From: JAAYEV01 sp964508195
Lineage (GTDB): Bacteria > Bacillota > Clostridia > Ch29
Assembly: GCA_964508195.1 (NCBI GenBank)
Contig: CAZDSH010000002.1
Span: 1 to 64,000, forward strand
Direction of reading: 5' to 3'
DNA length: 64,000 nucleotides
Part shown: positions 43,574 to 52,376 of the stretch, one piece after another
How the letters are laid out: every line of letters starts with the position of its first letter
Numbering within the stretch: the stretch's first letter is position 1
The notes under the pieces: generated by a model
Seen by the model: the letters and a program-made list of their open reading frames with translations, nothing else
The model's database searches: none
What the model was told of the DNA's origin: nothing
Position numbers and translations under genes: made by a program

Positions 43574-44710
43574 CTCCGACGTTATCTCCTCCATCGCCTT
43601 AATCGCTGTTTCTATATCCGACGGCGTATTAAATACCCCAAGGCTAAATCTAAGGGTACCCCTTTTAAGGGTTCCTATAGTTCTATGGGCGAGGGGTGCA
43701 CAGTGTAATCCGGGTCGTGTTGCTATATCGTAAGCTTTATCCAGTATATAGCTTATTTCTCCGGCATCTTTATCCAAAACATTTATTGATACTACCCCTG
43801 TTTGAAGCCTGGGCTTTCCAGGTCCATAAACGCGTATGCCTTTGATCTTCCTGAAACCTTCTAATAACATTTCAGTTAACTGTTCTTCATCGTTCATTAT
43901 ATCCTTCGTGCCCTTATCCAGTATATATCTAATCCCCGCCCCAAGACCTACTATGCCAACGGTGTTAGGCGTACCACTTTCGTATCTGTCCGGCAGCATA
44001 GTCGGTTGTGACAAGTCCTCGGATCTGCTCCCGGTGCCACCCTCTTTCATCGGTACAATATCTAATCCATCGCTTATGTATAGTCCCCCTGTACCCTGGG
44101 GGCCCAAGAGCCCTTTGTGCCCGGGGAAGGCGAGCATATCAATATGATCTTCCTTTACATCAATGCTATATACCCCTGCGGTCTGGGCAGCGTCCACCAT
44201 AAAGGGTATACCTTTTTTGTTTGCAAGCCGGCCTATGTCCCTTATAGGCATAAGTGTTCCAGTTACGTTAGATGCGTGGGTTATAACGATAAGGGCTGTA
44301 TTCTTCTTAATGGCCTTGTCCACCTGTTCCGGATCCAACATCCCTTTGTCGTCGCATTGGACAAAGGTAGTATCCACGCCCTTTGCCCTTAAGACCGTTA
44401 AAGGCCTCGCCACGGAATTATGTTCCATAGAGCTGGTGACGACGTGGTCCCCTTCTTTAAGCAGCCCCTTTATACCGAGGTTAAGGGCCTCGGTAGCATT
44501 AGATGTGAACACGATTCCCATAGGATTATCAATATTGAAGAGCTTACTTAACGCCTCCCTAGTCCTATATATCGCCCTTCCTGCTTCCAGGGCAAGCCTG
44601 TGCCCCGATCTACCGGGGTTCGCCCCGTATTGCCTCATACATTCGTCCATTTGCCTGTAAACGTCTTCGGGTTTTGGGAAGCTGGTAGCTGCATTATCGA
44701 GATATATCAT
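43565..44710 (-). CDS. cysteine desulfurase-family PLP enzyme (class V aminotransferase)
   Basis: A 381-residue PLP enzyme. MIYLDNAATSFPKPEDVYRQM at the start, the PLP site FPGHKGLLGPQGTGGLY with its Lys, and SRSEDLSQPTMLPDRYESGTPN are in place, and the C-terminal GLHCAPLAHRTIGTLKRGTLRFSLGVFNTPSD carries a Cys at the usual desulfurase loop. This is the group of NifS-like enzymes often called cysteine desulfurase-family proteins in Clostridia; some act on selenocysteine. yedF and DUF3343 lie about 6 kb away. ATG after GGAGGGGATACAGA. Confidence 0.85.
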   Translation of the reverse strand: MIYLDNAATSFPKPEDVYRQMDECMRQYGANPGRSGHRLALEAGRAIYRTREALSKLFNIDNPMGIVFTSNATEALNLGIKGLLKEGDHVVTSSMEHNSVARPLTVLRAKGVDTTFVQCDDKGMLDPEQVDKAIKKNTALIVITHASNVTGTLMPIRDIGRLANKKGIPFMVDAAQTAGVYSIDVKEDHIDMLAFPGHKGLLGPQGTGGLYISDGLDIVPMKEGGTGSRSEDLSQPTMLPDRYESGTPNTVGIVGLGAGIRYILDKGTKDIMNDEEQLTEMLLEGFRKIKGIRVYGPGKPRLQTGVVSINVLDKDAGEISYILDKAYDIATRPGLHCAPLAHRTIGTLKRGTLRFSLGVFNTPSDIETAIKAMEEITSELR

Positions 44711-44791
44711 TTCTGTATCCCCTCCTGGTCCTTTACCGCAAAAGTGTTCCTCCCTTTGTATATATCCTAGTATGCCTATTTATTCATAGGA

Positions 44792-44807
44792 TGTTTCACG
44801 TGAAACA
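44792..44807. other. parS centromere site overlapping the parB stop codon
   Basis: TGTTTCACGTGAAACA is an exact match to the ParB-binding parS consensus. On the minus strand it encodes the last three residues and the TGA stop codon of parB, plus four bases beyond. It is the only perfect parS I found in the window. ParB loads here and Soj/SMC act on the origin region. Confidence 0.92.
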
Positions 44808-45647
44808 TTTCGTTTTCAATAGCCCTATAAGCCTTTCTAAATCCTCGGCACCATAGTATTCAATCTCTATCCTACCCTTTTTCCGCCCCTGTATTATCCT
44901 GACCTTTGTGCCCAATAACTCTTCGATCTTCTCTTCCATTTCCATCACCCAGGGGGCCTTTTCTTTAGGCCCTTTGTTTTTGGCCCTAGGTTTTTTTGAT
45001 ATAGAGCCGATTAGCTTTTCCGTTTCCCGGACGCTTAAATCCCCTTTCAATATCGCTTCGGCCACCTTTTTTTGCTCCTCTTTGCCCAAGGGTATTAGAG
45101 CCCTGGCATGACCCGCCGTTAAAGTTTCGTTCCTTACCATTTCCTTTATATCATCAGTTAAACTTAGAAGCCTTAAGGTGTTCGCTATTGCCGGCCTACT
45201 TTTTCCAATAGCCGCCGAGATCTGCTCCTGGGTTAATTCAAACTGTTTCATCAACGTGTCATAGGCCTTCGCCTCCTCGATAGGGTTTAAATCCTCCCTC
45301 TGTAAATTTTCGACTAAGGCGATCTCCATGACCTGTCGTTCGTCTAATTCCATTACCACTACGGGCACGGTTTTAAGGCCCGCCATCCTTGCGGCTCGCC
45401 ATCTCCTCTCCCCTGCGGCTATTTCGAAGCCTTCTTTAGTTTCCCTCACCGCTATAGGCTGTACGACGCCGTGCTTTGCAACAGACTCTGCAAGGGCCTC
45501 CATCTTTTCTGTATCAAAATTCTGCCTCGGTTGATTCCTATTAGGCGTTATATCATTAACTGATATTTCCCTCGTCCCTTGGCCTTCTAAGGAGGGCAAT
45601 TCAGGGATTAGTGCACTAAGCCCCTTTCCTAACCTTTGCTTTGTCAT
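44796..45647 (-). CDS. spo0J: chromosome segregation protein ParB/Spo0J
   Basis: A 283-residue ParB CTPase/DNA-binding protein. The N-terminal CTP-binding part has GERRWRAARMAG; DLNPIEEAKAYDTLMKQFELTQEQISAAIGKSRPAIANTLRLLSL includes the helix-turn-helix; the C-terminal part dimerises. It binds parS and spreads along DNA, organising the origin for segregation and, in sporulating species, supporting sporulation control. The start overlaps the soj stop by 4 bases, as is usual. The 3' end carries its own parS. Confidence 0.95.
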   Translation of the reverse strand: MTKQRLGKGLSALIPELPSLEGQGTREISVNDITPNRNQPRQNFDTEKMEALAESVAKHGVVQPIAVRETKEGFEIAAGERRWRAARMAGLKTVPVVVMELDERQVMEIALVENLQREDLNPIEEAKAYDTLMKQFELTQEQISAAIGKSRPAIANTLRLLSLTDDIKEMVRNETLTAGHARALIPLGKEEQKKVAEAILKGDLSVRETEKLIGSISKKPRAKNKGPKEKAPWVMEMEEKIEELLGTKVRIIQGRKKGRIEIEYYGAEDLERLIGLLKTKCFT

Positions 45648-46423
45648 TTATCCCATTCCTTTCTATCATATTCTATAAACTCCTCCGCTAACTCCGCATA
45701 GGCCTCGGCACCCTTTGATTTCGGGTCGTATACCATTATGGGTACACCGTAGCTTGGGGCCTCGGCTAATCTGATATTCCTCGGTATAATCGTGGTGTAC
45801 ACTTTACCCTTAAAGTGTTTTTTTACTTCGTCCACAACCTGAATGGACAAATTCGTTCGCCCGTCGAACATGCTAAGCACAACGCCCTCTATCTCCAGTT
45901 CGGGGTTCAGACCCCGCTGGACGAGCCATATCGTATTCATCAGTTGACTAACGCCCTCTAGGGCGTAGTATTCGCATTGAATAGGTATCAAAACGCTATC
46001 CGCCGCTCCTAGGGCGTTTATAGTTAAAAGGCCCAGGGAGGGAGGACAATCGACGAATACATAATCATAATTGTCCCTTACATCGGCGAGGGTTTTCCTT
46101 AACATGCTCTCCCTTCCCTCGAGACCCGTTAGCTCTATTTCCGCCCCTGCGAGGTTCGTACTTGAAGGTATTAAATGAAGGCCCTTTATTGCAGTTTCTA
46201 TGATGACCTGTTCCGCCTTGACATTGTTTATCAACACTTCATAAATAGTATGGTTAAGGCTTTTTTTGTCCACACCCAGCCCGCTGGTGGTATTCCCCTG
46301 GGGATCTATATCAACTACCAACACTTTTTTGCCCTTTTGCGCTATATAGGAACTTAAGTTAACATTAGTTGTCGTCTTCCCTACTCCGCCTTTTTGGTTA
46401 AATACTGCTATAACCTTGGACAC
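45644..46423 (-). CDS. soj: chromosome-partitioning ATPase Soj/ParA
   Basis: A 259-residue Walker-type ATPase. VIAVFNQKGGVGKTTTNVNLSSYIA is the deviant Walker A motif with the signature Lys, VLVVDIDPQGNTTSGLG follows, and VFVDCPPSLGLLTINALGAA is Walker B. It works with ParB in origin segregation and, in Bacillus, regulates DnaA. GTG start after AGAGGTGATCAG. Its promoter probably lies in the gap after the noc terminator, where no strong elements are visible. Confidence 0.96.
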   Translation of the reverse strand: MSKVIAVFNQKGGVGKTTTNVNLSSYIAQKGKKVLVVDIDPQGNTTSGLGVDKKSLNHTIYEVLINNVKAEQVIIETAIKGLHLIPSSTNLAGAEIELTGLEGRESMLRKTLADVRDNYDYVFVDCPPSLGLLTINALGAADSVLIPIQCEYYALEGVSQLMNTIWLVQRGLNPELEIEGVVLSMFDGRTNLSIQVVDEVKKHFKGKVYTTIIPRNIRLAEAPSYGVPIMVYDPKSKGAEAYAELAEEFIEYDRKEWDK

Positions 46424-46489
46424 CTGATCACCTCTTATAATTTTCTTTTACTATCTTTAAGTTCTTTATAATAGCATGAGTTCCTCCTT

Positions 46490-46519
46490 TAAAAATAAAA
46501 AACTGCCTCCCTGGGCAGT
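46490..46519 (-). terminator. terminator downstream of noc
   Basis: ACTGCC and GGCAGT arms (46502-46507, 46514-46519) with a 6-base loop, followed on the minus strand by TTTTTTATTTTT. It lies about 40 bases past the noc stop codon and separates it from soj-spo0J. Confidence 0.85.
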
Positions 46520-46560
46520 CTTTTTGAAAATATAACGGATAACTCGTTTGTTTTAACTTA

Positions 46561-47388
46561 TTACAATGACGCAGCGGTTTTGCATTTAGGTATCTTCACC
46601 GTTACTTCGATATAATCCCCTGCATCTGTTTCACTAAACTCAGCCTGTATTCCCGATTGTACTATGGCTCTATAGGCATTTTTAATCGTGTTGACGTATA
46701 TCTTATAGTTAATAGCTCCACGTATATTTTTACTTACTTCCCTTTTAACGTCGTCACCGCTATCGGCAATGAGTTTATCCAAAATTCTCTCCACTAGTTC
46801 TTCGGTCTCCTTTACCCGGAGATTCTTTTCAGCGATCCTTCCTAACAGAGTCATTTGGATATCCTTTTCCGGTATCTTTAAAAGTGCCCGGGCATGCCTT
46901 TCTGTGAGATCGTTTTGTACGATATATTCCTTCACTTCCCTGGGGAGCCGTAAAAGTCTTATCTTGTTCGCTATAGTAGATTGATTCTTGCCCACTTTTT
47001 TAGCTAACTGTTCCTGGGTGAAACCATAATCATTCATAAGGGAGGCGTACCCTTCGGCCTCTTCAAAAAAGTTTAAATCCTCCCTCTGTATGTTTTCTAT
47101 AAGGGCGATAATAGCGGAATCCTCATCTAATATCTCCATAACTATCGCTGGGATAGTAGTCTGACCGGCTAGTTTAGCCGCCTTTACCCTCCTTTCCCCC
47201 GCAATCAGTTCGTAAAAGTCCTTATTCGTCTTTTTAACGGTTATAGGCTGCAGCACCCCGTATTCCTTAATAGACAATGCCAGTTCTTCTATAGTTATTT
47301 TATTGAACTTTTTCCTCGGTTGATAGGGGTTTGGTCTAACCTTTTCTATTTCTACCTGCTCTATTACCGATGCAGTTCTGTATGCCAT
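46561..47388 (-). CDS. noc: nucleoid occlusion protein Noc
   Basis: A roughly 275-residue ParB-family protein. EKVRPNPYQPRKKFNKITIEELALSIKEYGVLQPITVKK opens it, the GERRVKAAKLAG motif and helix-turn-helix region follow (QEQLAKKVGKNQSTIANKIRLLRLP), and the C-terminal part differs from Spo0J. Position between rsmG and soj is the Noc location in Firmicutes; it blocks division over the chromosome by binding Noc sites. I found no perfect ATTTCCCGGGAAAT site in the window. The ATG at 47388 is well spaced from GGAGG; a second ATG at 47397 is too close. Confidence 0.88.
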   Translation of the reverse strand: MAYRTASVIEQVEIEKVRPNPYQPRKKFNKITIEELALSIKEYGVLQPITVKKTNKDFYELIAGERRVKAAKLAGQTTIPAIVMEILDEDSAIIALIENIQREDLNFFEEAEGYASLMNDYGFTQEQLAKKVGKNQSTIANKIRLLRLPREVKEYIVQNDLTERHARALLKIPEKDIQMTLLGRIAEKNLRVKETEELVERILDKLIADSGDDVKREVSKNIRGAINYKIYVNTIKNAYRAIVQSGIQAEFSETDAGDYIEVTVKIPKCKTAASL

Positions 47389-47500
47389 ATCAGCCATCCT
47401 CCCTCCGTAATTAGACTTGTTTTAGTCTGCTACCGGCTATTCACCTTTGCACAGTATCTCAATCCTTAGTATAAATCTTATTTAAAATCCCATTTTAATC

Positions 47501-47538
47501 GAAATATATATAATAACTATAGTTATTATATATATTTC
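47501..47538. repeat. perfect 38-bp palindrome between noc and rsmG
   Basis: Positions 47501-47538 read the same on both strands over 38 bases, with arms of 19 and no spacer; it is A/T except for a G/C pair at each end and one C/G pair near the centre (ACTATAGT). It lies in the 206-base gap downstream of rsmG and upstream of noc, both on the minus strand. Possible roles: a cruciform or hairpin attenuator, or an operator. No T run follows on the minus strand. Confidence 0.9.
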
Positions 47539-47603
47539 TTTATTCTCGCCCTTGTTCCTCCTATTTTATATAAAAATCGTTCTACACTTGTTGCTACACT
47601 TCT

Positions 47604-48326
47604 TCAGATTAAAGGTTTTTTCGTCGGCCTTCCGGCTTTTCTCGGATATTCCGCCTCTGTTGGCCTTACCTTTTCTATAATTATTATATGGCGGTTTATA
47701 TCAGTAAAGGGCAAACAAAAATGTTGCACCTGGGTTATACGCCCTCCTAACAGCTCAATCCCTTTGTCCGCCATCCTAAGCTCTTCTTTATAATTAGCCC
47801 CTTTCATAGCAAGGAAGAACCCCCCGACCTTTACGAAGGGTAGACAGTATTCCGCTATGACGGGGAGCTGTGATACCGCTCTGGCGAAACATAGTTCGTA
47901 GCTCTCCCTATGGAGCGCATCCCTTGCTAACTCCTCGGCCCTGGCATGTATAGGTATCGTATTGCTTAAATTTAGTCGGGCAATTGCATGCTCCAGAAAT
48001 GTTACCCTTTTTTTTAGAGAATCCAGTAGCGTGGCCCTAAGCCCAGTATACAGTATTTTTAACGGTATTCCGGGGAATCCCGCCCCGGTTCCTACATCTA
48101 TGATCCTTAGATCATCACGTATATATCCCGTTGCAACACATGTAAAGGCATCAAGAAAATGTTTTATGATAACGTCCCTAACCTCGGTAATCGCAGTCAG
48201 ATTCATCCTTTTGTTCCATTCACTTAGTATCTCCATATATTTAAACAGGCACAGTATTTGTTCATCGGTTATCCCCACGCCTAGCTCTTCTGCACCCCTC
48301 CTTAGGAGTTCTTCCTGCCCCTTCAT
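47604..48326 (-). CDS. rsmG: 16S rRNA m7G527 methyltransferase
   Basis: A 240-residue SAM-dependent methyltransferase (GidB) that methylates G527 of 16S rRNA. Motifs: NRMNLTAITEVRDVIIKHFLDAFT, the SAM-binding IIDVGTGAGFPGIPLKI and the later FARAVSQLPVIAEYCLPFVKVGG. The ATG follows GGGAAGGGAACCG and overlaps the end of mnmG by 4 bases. Confidence 0.95.
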   Translation of the reverse strand: MKGQEELLRRGAEELGVGITDEQILCLFKYMEILSEWNKRMNLTAITEVRDVIIKHFLDAFTCVATGYIRDDLRIIDVGTGAGFPGIPLKILYTGLRATLLDSLKKRVTFLEHAIARLNLSNTIPIHARAEELARDALHRESYELCFARAVSQLPVIAEYCLPFVKVGGFFLAMKGANYKEELRMADKGIELLGGRITQVQHFCLPFTDINRHIIIIEKVRPTEAEYPRKAGRPTKKPLI

Positions 48327-50212
48327 CGGTTCCCTTCCCTTCTTTTTTGTTCAAGATATATCATAAGCACCGAAATATCCGCCGGCGATACGCCGGTTAT
48401 CCTGGATGCCTGTCCGAGGGAAAGGGGCCTTATTTCTTCAAGCCTTTCCTTCGCTTCACGTCTAAGTCCCTTTATGTCCATATAACGTGTGTTAGGGTCT
48501 AATCTCTTGCCCTCCATTTTTTTGAACTGCTCTACCTGTAAAAGTTGTTTCTTTATGTAGCCTTCATATTTAATCTCCGTTTCTACCTGTTTGCCGATAG
48601 CCCTCGGCAGGTCTGGCCTTTCTTTATCCAAAACCCCGAGGCTTTCGTAGTCCAGTTCAGGCCGCTTCAAAAGTTCGTATAAAGTCGTTCCCGTTTTAAT
48701 TAACGCGCTTTCATTTTTAAGCAAAAAATCATTCGTCTCCGCTGTAGGCGATACTACAACATTTTTAAGCCTTTTTATTTCGTTTTGTAATCTTTTTTGC
48801 TTATATAAATATTTCTCATATCTTTCTTCCGTAACCAAGCCTATATCATAACCCTTTTCAGTTAACCGCCTATCAGCGTTATCCTGGCGCAATATAAGCC
48901 TATACTCCGCCCTGGAGGTCATTATACGGTAGGGCTCTTGGATACCCTTTGTAACCAAATCATCTATTAACACGCCGATATATGCCTCGGATCTGTCCAG
49001 GATCATAGGTTTTTGTTTTCTTATGCTCCTAACCGCGTTTATTCCCGCTATTATACCCTGGGCCGCAGCTTCTTCATATCCGGAGCTGCCATTTATCTGG
49101 CCGGCGCAAAACAGACGGGCTATTTTTTTACACTCGAGGGAAAGGCTTAACTGGGCGGGGTCAATACAATCGTATTCGATGGCATAGGCGGAACGCATTA
49201 TCTTTACATTCTCCAACCCCTTAATAGATCGATAAAGTTTCACCTGGACGTCCTCGGGCAAGCTCGTAGACAGACCCTGGACGTACATTTCCCGGGTTTT
49301 CCTACCCTCGGGTTCTATGAAAAACTGGTGGGCTTTTTTATCGGGGAACATTACAATTTTATCTTCAATAGAAGGACAATACCTTATGCCTATTCCGGTA
49401 ATATTTCCTCCGAATAGGGCAGATTTTTTAATGTTGTCAGTAACCAGCCTATGGGTATTTTCATTAGTATAGCCTAACCAACAGGAAACCTGTTCCCTTT
49501 CGAGGCATTCGAACTCATTCTGAAAGGAAAAGGGCACTATATCCTGATCCCCTTTTTGTTCATTAAAGGCCGAATAATCAATGGATTCGCCGTGGACTCT
49601 CGCCGGAGTCCCAGTTTTAAAGCGCATGAGCTTAAGGCCGGACCTCTCTAGGCTACCGGATAATTCATTCGCAGCGAACAATCCATAGGGTCCGCCTTCG
49701 TAATTTATTTCGCCGATATGGATTTTCCCCCTTAGGTATACCCCCGTAGTAAGTATAACGGCCTTTGCCCCGTAAACTGCCCCGTTTTTAGTTTTTATAC
49801 CCTTACATTGTCCCCCTTCTACTATAATATCAGTTACCTCGTCCTGCTTAATGTCTAAATTAGGTTGCTCCTCTAACGCCCTTTTCATTTCTGCCTGATA
49901 ATCCATCTTATCCGCCTGAGCCCTTAGAGAATGGACCGCGGGGCCTTTACCGGTGTTTAACATCTTAATCTGTATAAAAGTTTTATCTATGGCAATTCCC
50001 ATTTCCCCGCCAAGGGCATCTATCTCCCTTACGAGGTGCCCTTTGCCGGTACCTCCTATGGCGGGGTTACAGGCCATGAGCGCTATACTATCGAGATTAA
50101 GGGTAATCACTAATGTTTTGCAGCCTAATTTCGCCGCTGCGAGACAGGCCTCACACCCGGCATGACCCGCACCTACTACTATTACGTCGTAATCCCCCGC
50201 GTGGTACTCCAT
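48323..50212 (-). CDS. mnmG: tRNA uridine 5-carboxymethylaminomethyl synthesis FAD enzyme
   Basis: MnmG (GidA), 629 residues, is the FAD-binding partner of MnmE in modifying the wobble uridine of several tRNAs. It has the N-terminal dinucleotide motif VVGAGHAGCEACLAAAKLG, ACNPAIGGTGKGHLVREIDALGGEM, FCAGQINGSSGYEEAAAQG and GVLIDDLVTKGIQEPYRIMTSRAEYRL. ATG after TAGGAGGGATCAAT. It precedes rsmG (4-base overlap) and follows mnmE (11-base gap). Confidence 0.96.
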   Translation of the reverse strand: MEYHAGDYDVIVVGAGHAGCEACLAAAKLGCKTLVITLNLDSIALMACNPAIGGTGKGHLVREIDALGGEMGIAIDKTFIQIKMLNTGKGPAVHSLRAQADKMDYQAEMKRALEEQPNLDIKQDEVTDIIVEGGQCKGIKTKNGAVYGAKAVILTTGVYLRGKIHIGEINYEGGPYGLFAANELSGSLERSGLKLMRFKTGTPARVHGESIDYSAFNEQKGDQDIVPFSFQNEFECLEREQVSCWLGYTNENTHRLVTDNIKKSALFGGNITGIGIRYCPSIEDKIVMFPDKKAHQFFIEPEGRKTREMYVQGLSTSLPEDVQVKLYRSIKGLENVKIMRSAYAIEYDCIDPAQLSLSLECKKIARLFCAGQINGSSGYEEAAAQGIIAGINAVRSIRKQKPMILDRSEAYIGVLIDDLVTKGIQEPYRIMTSRAEYRLILRQDNADRRLTEKGYDIGLVTEERYEKYLYKQKRLQNEIKRLKNVVVSPTAETNDFLLKNESALIKTGTTLYELLKRPELDYESLGVLDKERPDLPRAIGKQVETEIKYEGYIKKQLLQVEQFKKMEGKRLDPNTRYMDIKGLRREAKERLEEIRPLSLGQASRITGVSPADISVLMIYLEQKRREGNR

Positions 50213-50223
50213 ATTGATCCCTC

Positions 50224-51627
50224 CTACTTGCCTATGCAGAAATCCTCGAATATCTTATTCACAATCTCCTCGGTGATATTATCCCCGGTTATTTCTCCAA
50301 TGGCCTCCAAAGATGCTTTAATGTCTATTGCAACGAGATCCACAGGAATATTACTTTTGATGGCATCCTCTGCATCACGAAGACTTTTCCGCGCCCTTTT
50401 GAGACAATTTTCGTGCCTAATTCTAGTGAGCATTATCCTATCACCGCTCTTTATGTCACCGGCAAATACTGTATCTATTATAGTGTCTTCAAGTACGTCT
50501 AATCCTTTGTCTTCAATGATAGACATATATATTATCGGCCATTTATTAAATTCTTTAGTAATTTCCTGTAGGTCTAATCTTATTTCTAGATCCGTTTTGT
50601 TTATTAATACAATTACTTTTTTATCCCTAATAACATCTAATATATCCCTGTCATCCCGGGAAAGGGGCTTGGCTGCGTCTAGCATAAATAACACTAAATC
50701 CGCGTCGGCCATGTGCTTTCTAGCCTTTTCGACGCCTATGCTCTCTACTAAATCGTCGGTTTGCCTTATACCCGCCGTGTCTATAACCCTTAGGGGGATA
50801 CCCTTCAGGTTAACGTATTCCTCTATGATGTCCCTCGTTGTACCCGGTACCTCCGTCACTATTGCCCTGTTTTCCCTGAGCAACGCATTGAGCAAGGAGG
50901 ATTTACCGACGTTTGGCGTACCTATTATAGCTGTCCTGAGGCCTTCCCGTACTATTCTACCCCCGGCGGACGTCGCAAGGAGTTTTTCTATTTGATCGCT
51001 CCCCTTACGGATATCCTGTAACAGGGTTTCCCTTGTTCTTTCATCGATATCATCTTCGGGAAAGTCAATAGAAGCCTCTATACTAGCCATTGCCGATAAA
51101 AGATTTTGTTTTATACGCTCCAGATGCCGGGATAGCCTTCCTTCTAATTGATTCATCGCAGCTTTTAGGCCCATCTCGGATTTTGAACTTATAATATCCA
51201 TTACTGCCTCGGCCTGGGATAGATCTATCCTACCCTTTAAAAATGCCCTTTTAGTGAATTCCCCGGGCTCAGCTATCCTCGCACCTTCGTCTATAACCGT
51301 TTCCAATATCTTTTTTGTCGACAGGATCCCGCCATGACAATGAATCTCTATAACGTCCTCCCTCGTATAGGTATAGGGCGCACGCATTGCAACGACTAAA
51401 ACCTCGTCGATAACCTCGCCGCTGTCTGGGACATATATATGGCCATAATTCATCCTTTTATCTGGTAGATCCCTTAAAGGAGTATCCGTTACAGATCTGA
51501 AAATCCTCGTAGCTATGTCAATTGCCTCGGCTCCGCTTATACGTACTATGCCAATACCACTCTCCCCCGGTGCCGTAGCAATTGCGGCTATTGTGTCTTC
51601 ACCCCTGGTTACCCCATGGCATATCAC
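50224..51627 (-). CDS. mnmE: tRNA modification GTPase
   Basis: MnmE (TrmE), 467 residues. The N-terminal tetrahydrofolate-binding domain starts EDTIAAIATAPGESGIGIVRISG; the GTPase domain has GTPNVGKSSLLNALL, the TTRD-type switch PGTTRDII, DTAG and NKTD; and the protein ends FCIGK, the C-terminal Cys motif. It acts with MnmG. The start is uncertain: the in-frame GTG at 51627 overlaps the ribosome site AAAGGAG, and the well-spaced ATG next to it is in another frame and is followed by a stop after seven codons. Confidence 0.93.
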   Translation of the reverse strand: MICHGVTRGEDTIAAIATAPGESGIGIVRISGAEAIDIATRIFRSVTDTPLRDLPDKRMNYGHIYVPDSGEVIDEVLVVAMRAPYTYTREDVIEIHCHGGILSTKKILETVIDEGARIAEPGEFTKRAFLKGRIDLSQAEAVMDIISSKSEMGLKAAMNQLEGRLSRHLERIKQNLLSAMASIEASIDFPEDDIDERTRETLLQDIRKGSDQIEKLLATSAGGRIVREGLRTAIIGTPNVGKSSLLNALLRENRAIVTEVPGTTRDIIEEYVNLKGIPLRVIDTAGIRQTDDLVESIGVEKARKHMADADLVLFMLDAAKPLSRDDRDILDVIRDKKVIVLINKTDLEIRLDLQEITKEFNKWPIIYMSIIEDKGLDVLEDTIIDTVFAGDIKSGDRIMLTRIRHENCLKRARKSLRDAEDAIKSNIPVDLVAIDIKASLEAIGEITGDNITEEIVNKIFEDFCIGK

Positions 51628-51700
51628 TCCTTTAAATGTACCCTTTGGTTATCCCCGGCCCTTAGCCCGGCGGTGCCCTTTACTTCACTATAAAGCCCTA

Positions 51701-51732
51701 TTTAAAAAATTAAGCAGGTGCACGGCACCTGC
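51701..51732 (-). terminator. terminator downstream of jag
   Basis: GCAGGTGC and GCACCTGC arms (51714-51721 and 51725-51732) around a 3-base loop, followed on the minus strand by TTAATTTTTT. It lies 12 bases past the jag stop codon and ends the rpmH-to-jag run. Confidence 0.85.
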
Positions 51733-51743
51733 TCACAGTGATG

Positions 51744-52376
51744 TCACTTTAAACTTACTATTACTTTCCTATACGGTTCTTGTCCTTCGCTGTGAGTTGT
51801 CACCCTATCATCATTCTGCAGCGCAGAATGTATTATCCGCCGTTCATAGGGGTTCATAGGCTCTAAAGTTATATCCTTACCTATTTTTACCGCTTTATAA
51901 GCAATATTTTTAGCCAACTGTATCAGCGTCTCTTCCCTTTTTTTTCTATAATTTTCCGTATCTACGATTATTCTGTAATATCGATCAGAATATTTCTTGT
52001 TTATTGCAAGGCTTGTAATATACTGAATAGCATCTAAAGTTTGTCCCCTTCTACCTATTAAAACGCCCATATTAGGGCCTTTAAACTCCGCCCGTATAAT
52101 GCCCTCCGCCTTTGAGCTTATTGTTACTTCCCCCTCCACGTCCATCACCTTTAAAAGCTGCTCTAAAAATGTCTTCGTAACGTCCGCAGGGGTTTTGCGA
52201 AGGGTAACCTTTACCTCCGCGGGCTTATTATAAATAAGGCCGAACAGTCCCTTCTCCGGTTCTTCGATTATATCAATTTTAACGTCGCCTAATTCGGCGT
52301 CTAACTCGTCTATCGCTAATTGAACCGCTTCCTGAATCGTCTTTCCCTTCTTTATAACGAATCTTTCTGTGGTCAA
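51744..52376 (-). CDS. jag: RNA-binding protein Jag (KhpB)
   Basis: A 210-residue protein with three parts: a Jag-N domain (VIKKGKTIQEAVQLAIDELDAELGDVKIDIIEEPEKGLFG), a KH domain (GVLIGRRGQTLDAIQYITSLAINK) and an R3H domain (LEPMNPYERRIIHSALQNDDRVTTHSEGQEPYRKVIV). It binds RNA and is linked to cell elongation and sporulation control in Firmicutes. TTG start after GGGGGAATCCAA, overlapping the yidC stop by four bases. Confidence 0.95.
   Translation of the reverse strand: MTTERFVIKKGKTIQEAVQLAIDELDAELGDVKIDIIEEPEKGLFGLIYNKPAEVKVTLRKTPADVTKTFLEQLLKVMDVEGEVTISSKAEGIIRAEFKGPNMGVLIGRRGQTLDAIQYITSLAINKKYSDRYYRIIVDTENYRKKREETLIQLAKNIAYKAVKIGKDITLEPMNPYERRIIHSALQNDDRVTTHSEGQEPYRKVIVSLK

Noticed and set aside
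46424..46489. AAAGGAGGAACTCATG followed by two codons and a stop ahead of soj
   Set aside because: Strong ribosome site but only a three-codon frame; more likely leader RNA or chance than a gene.
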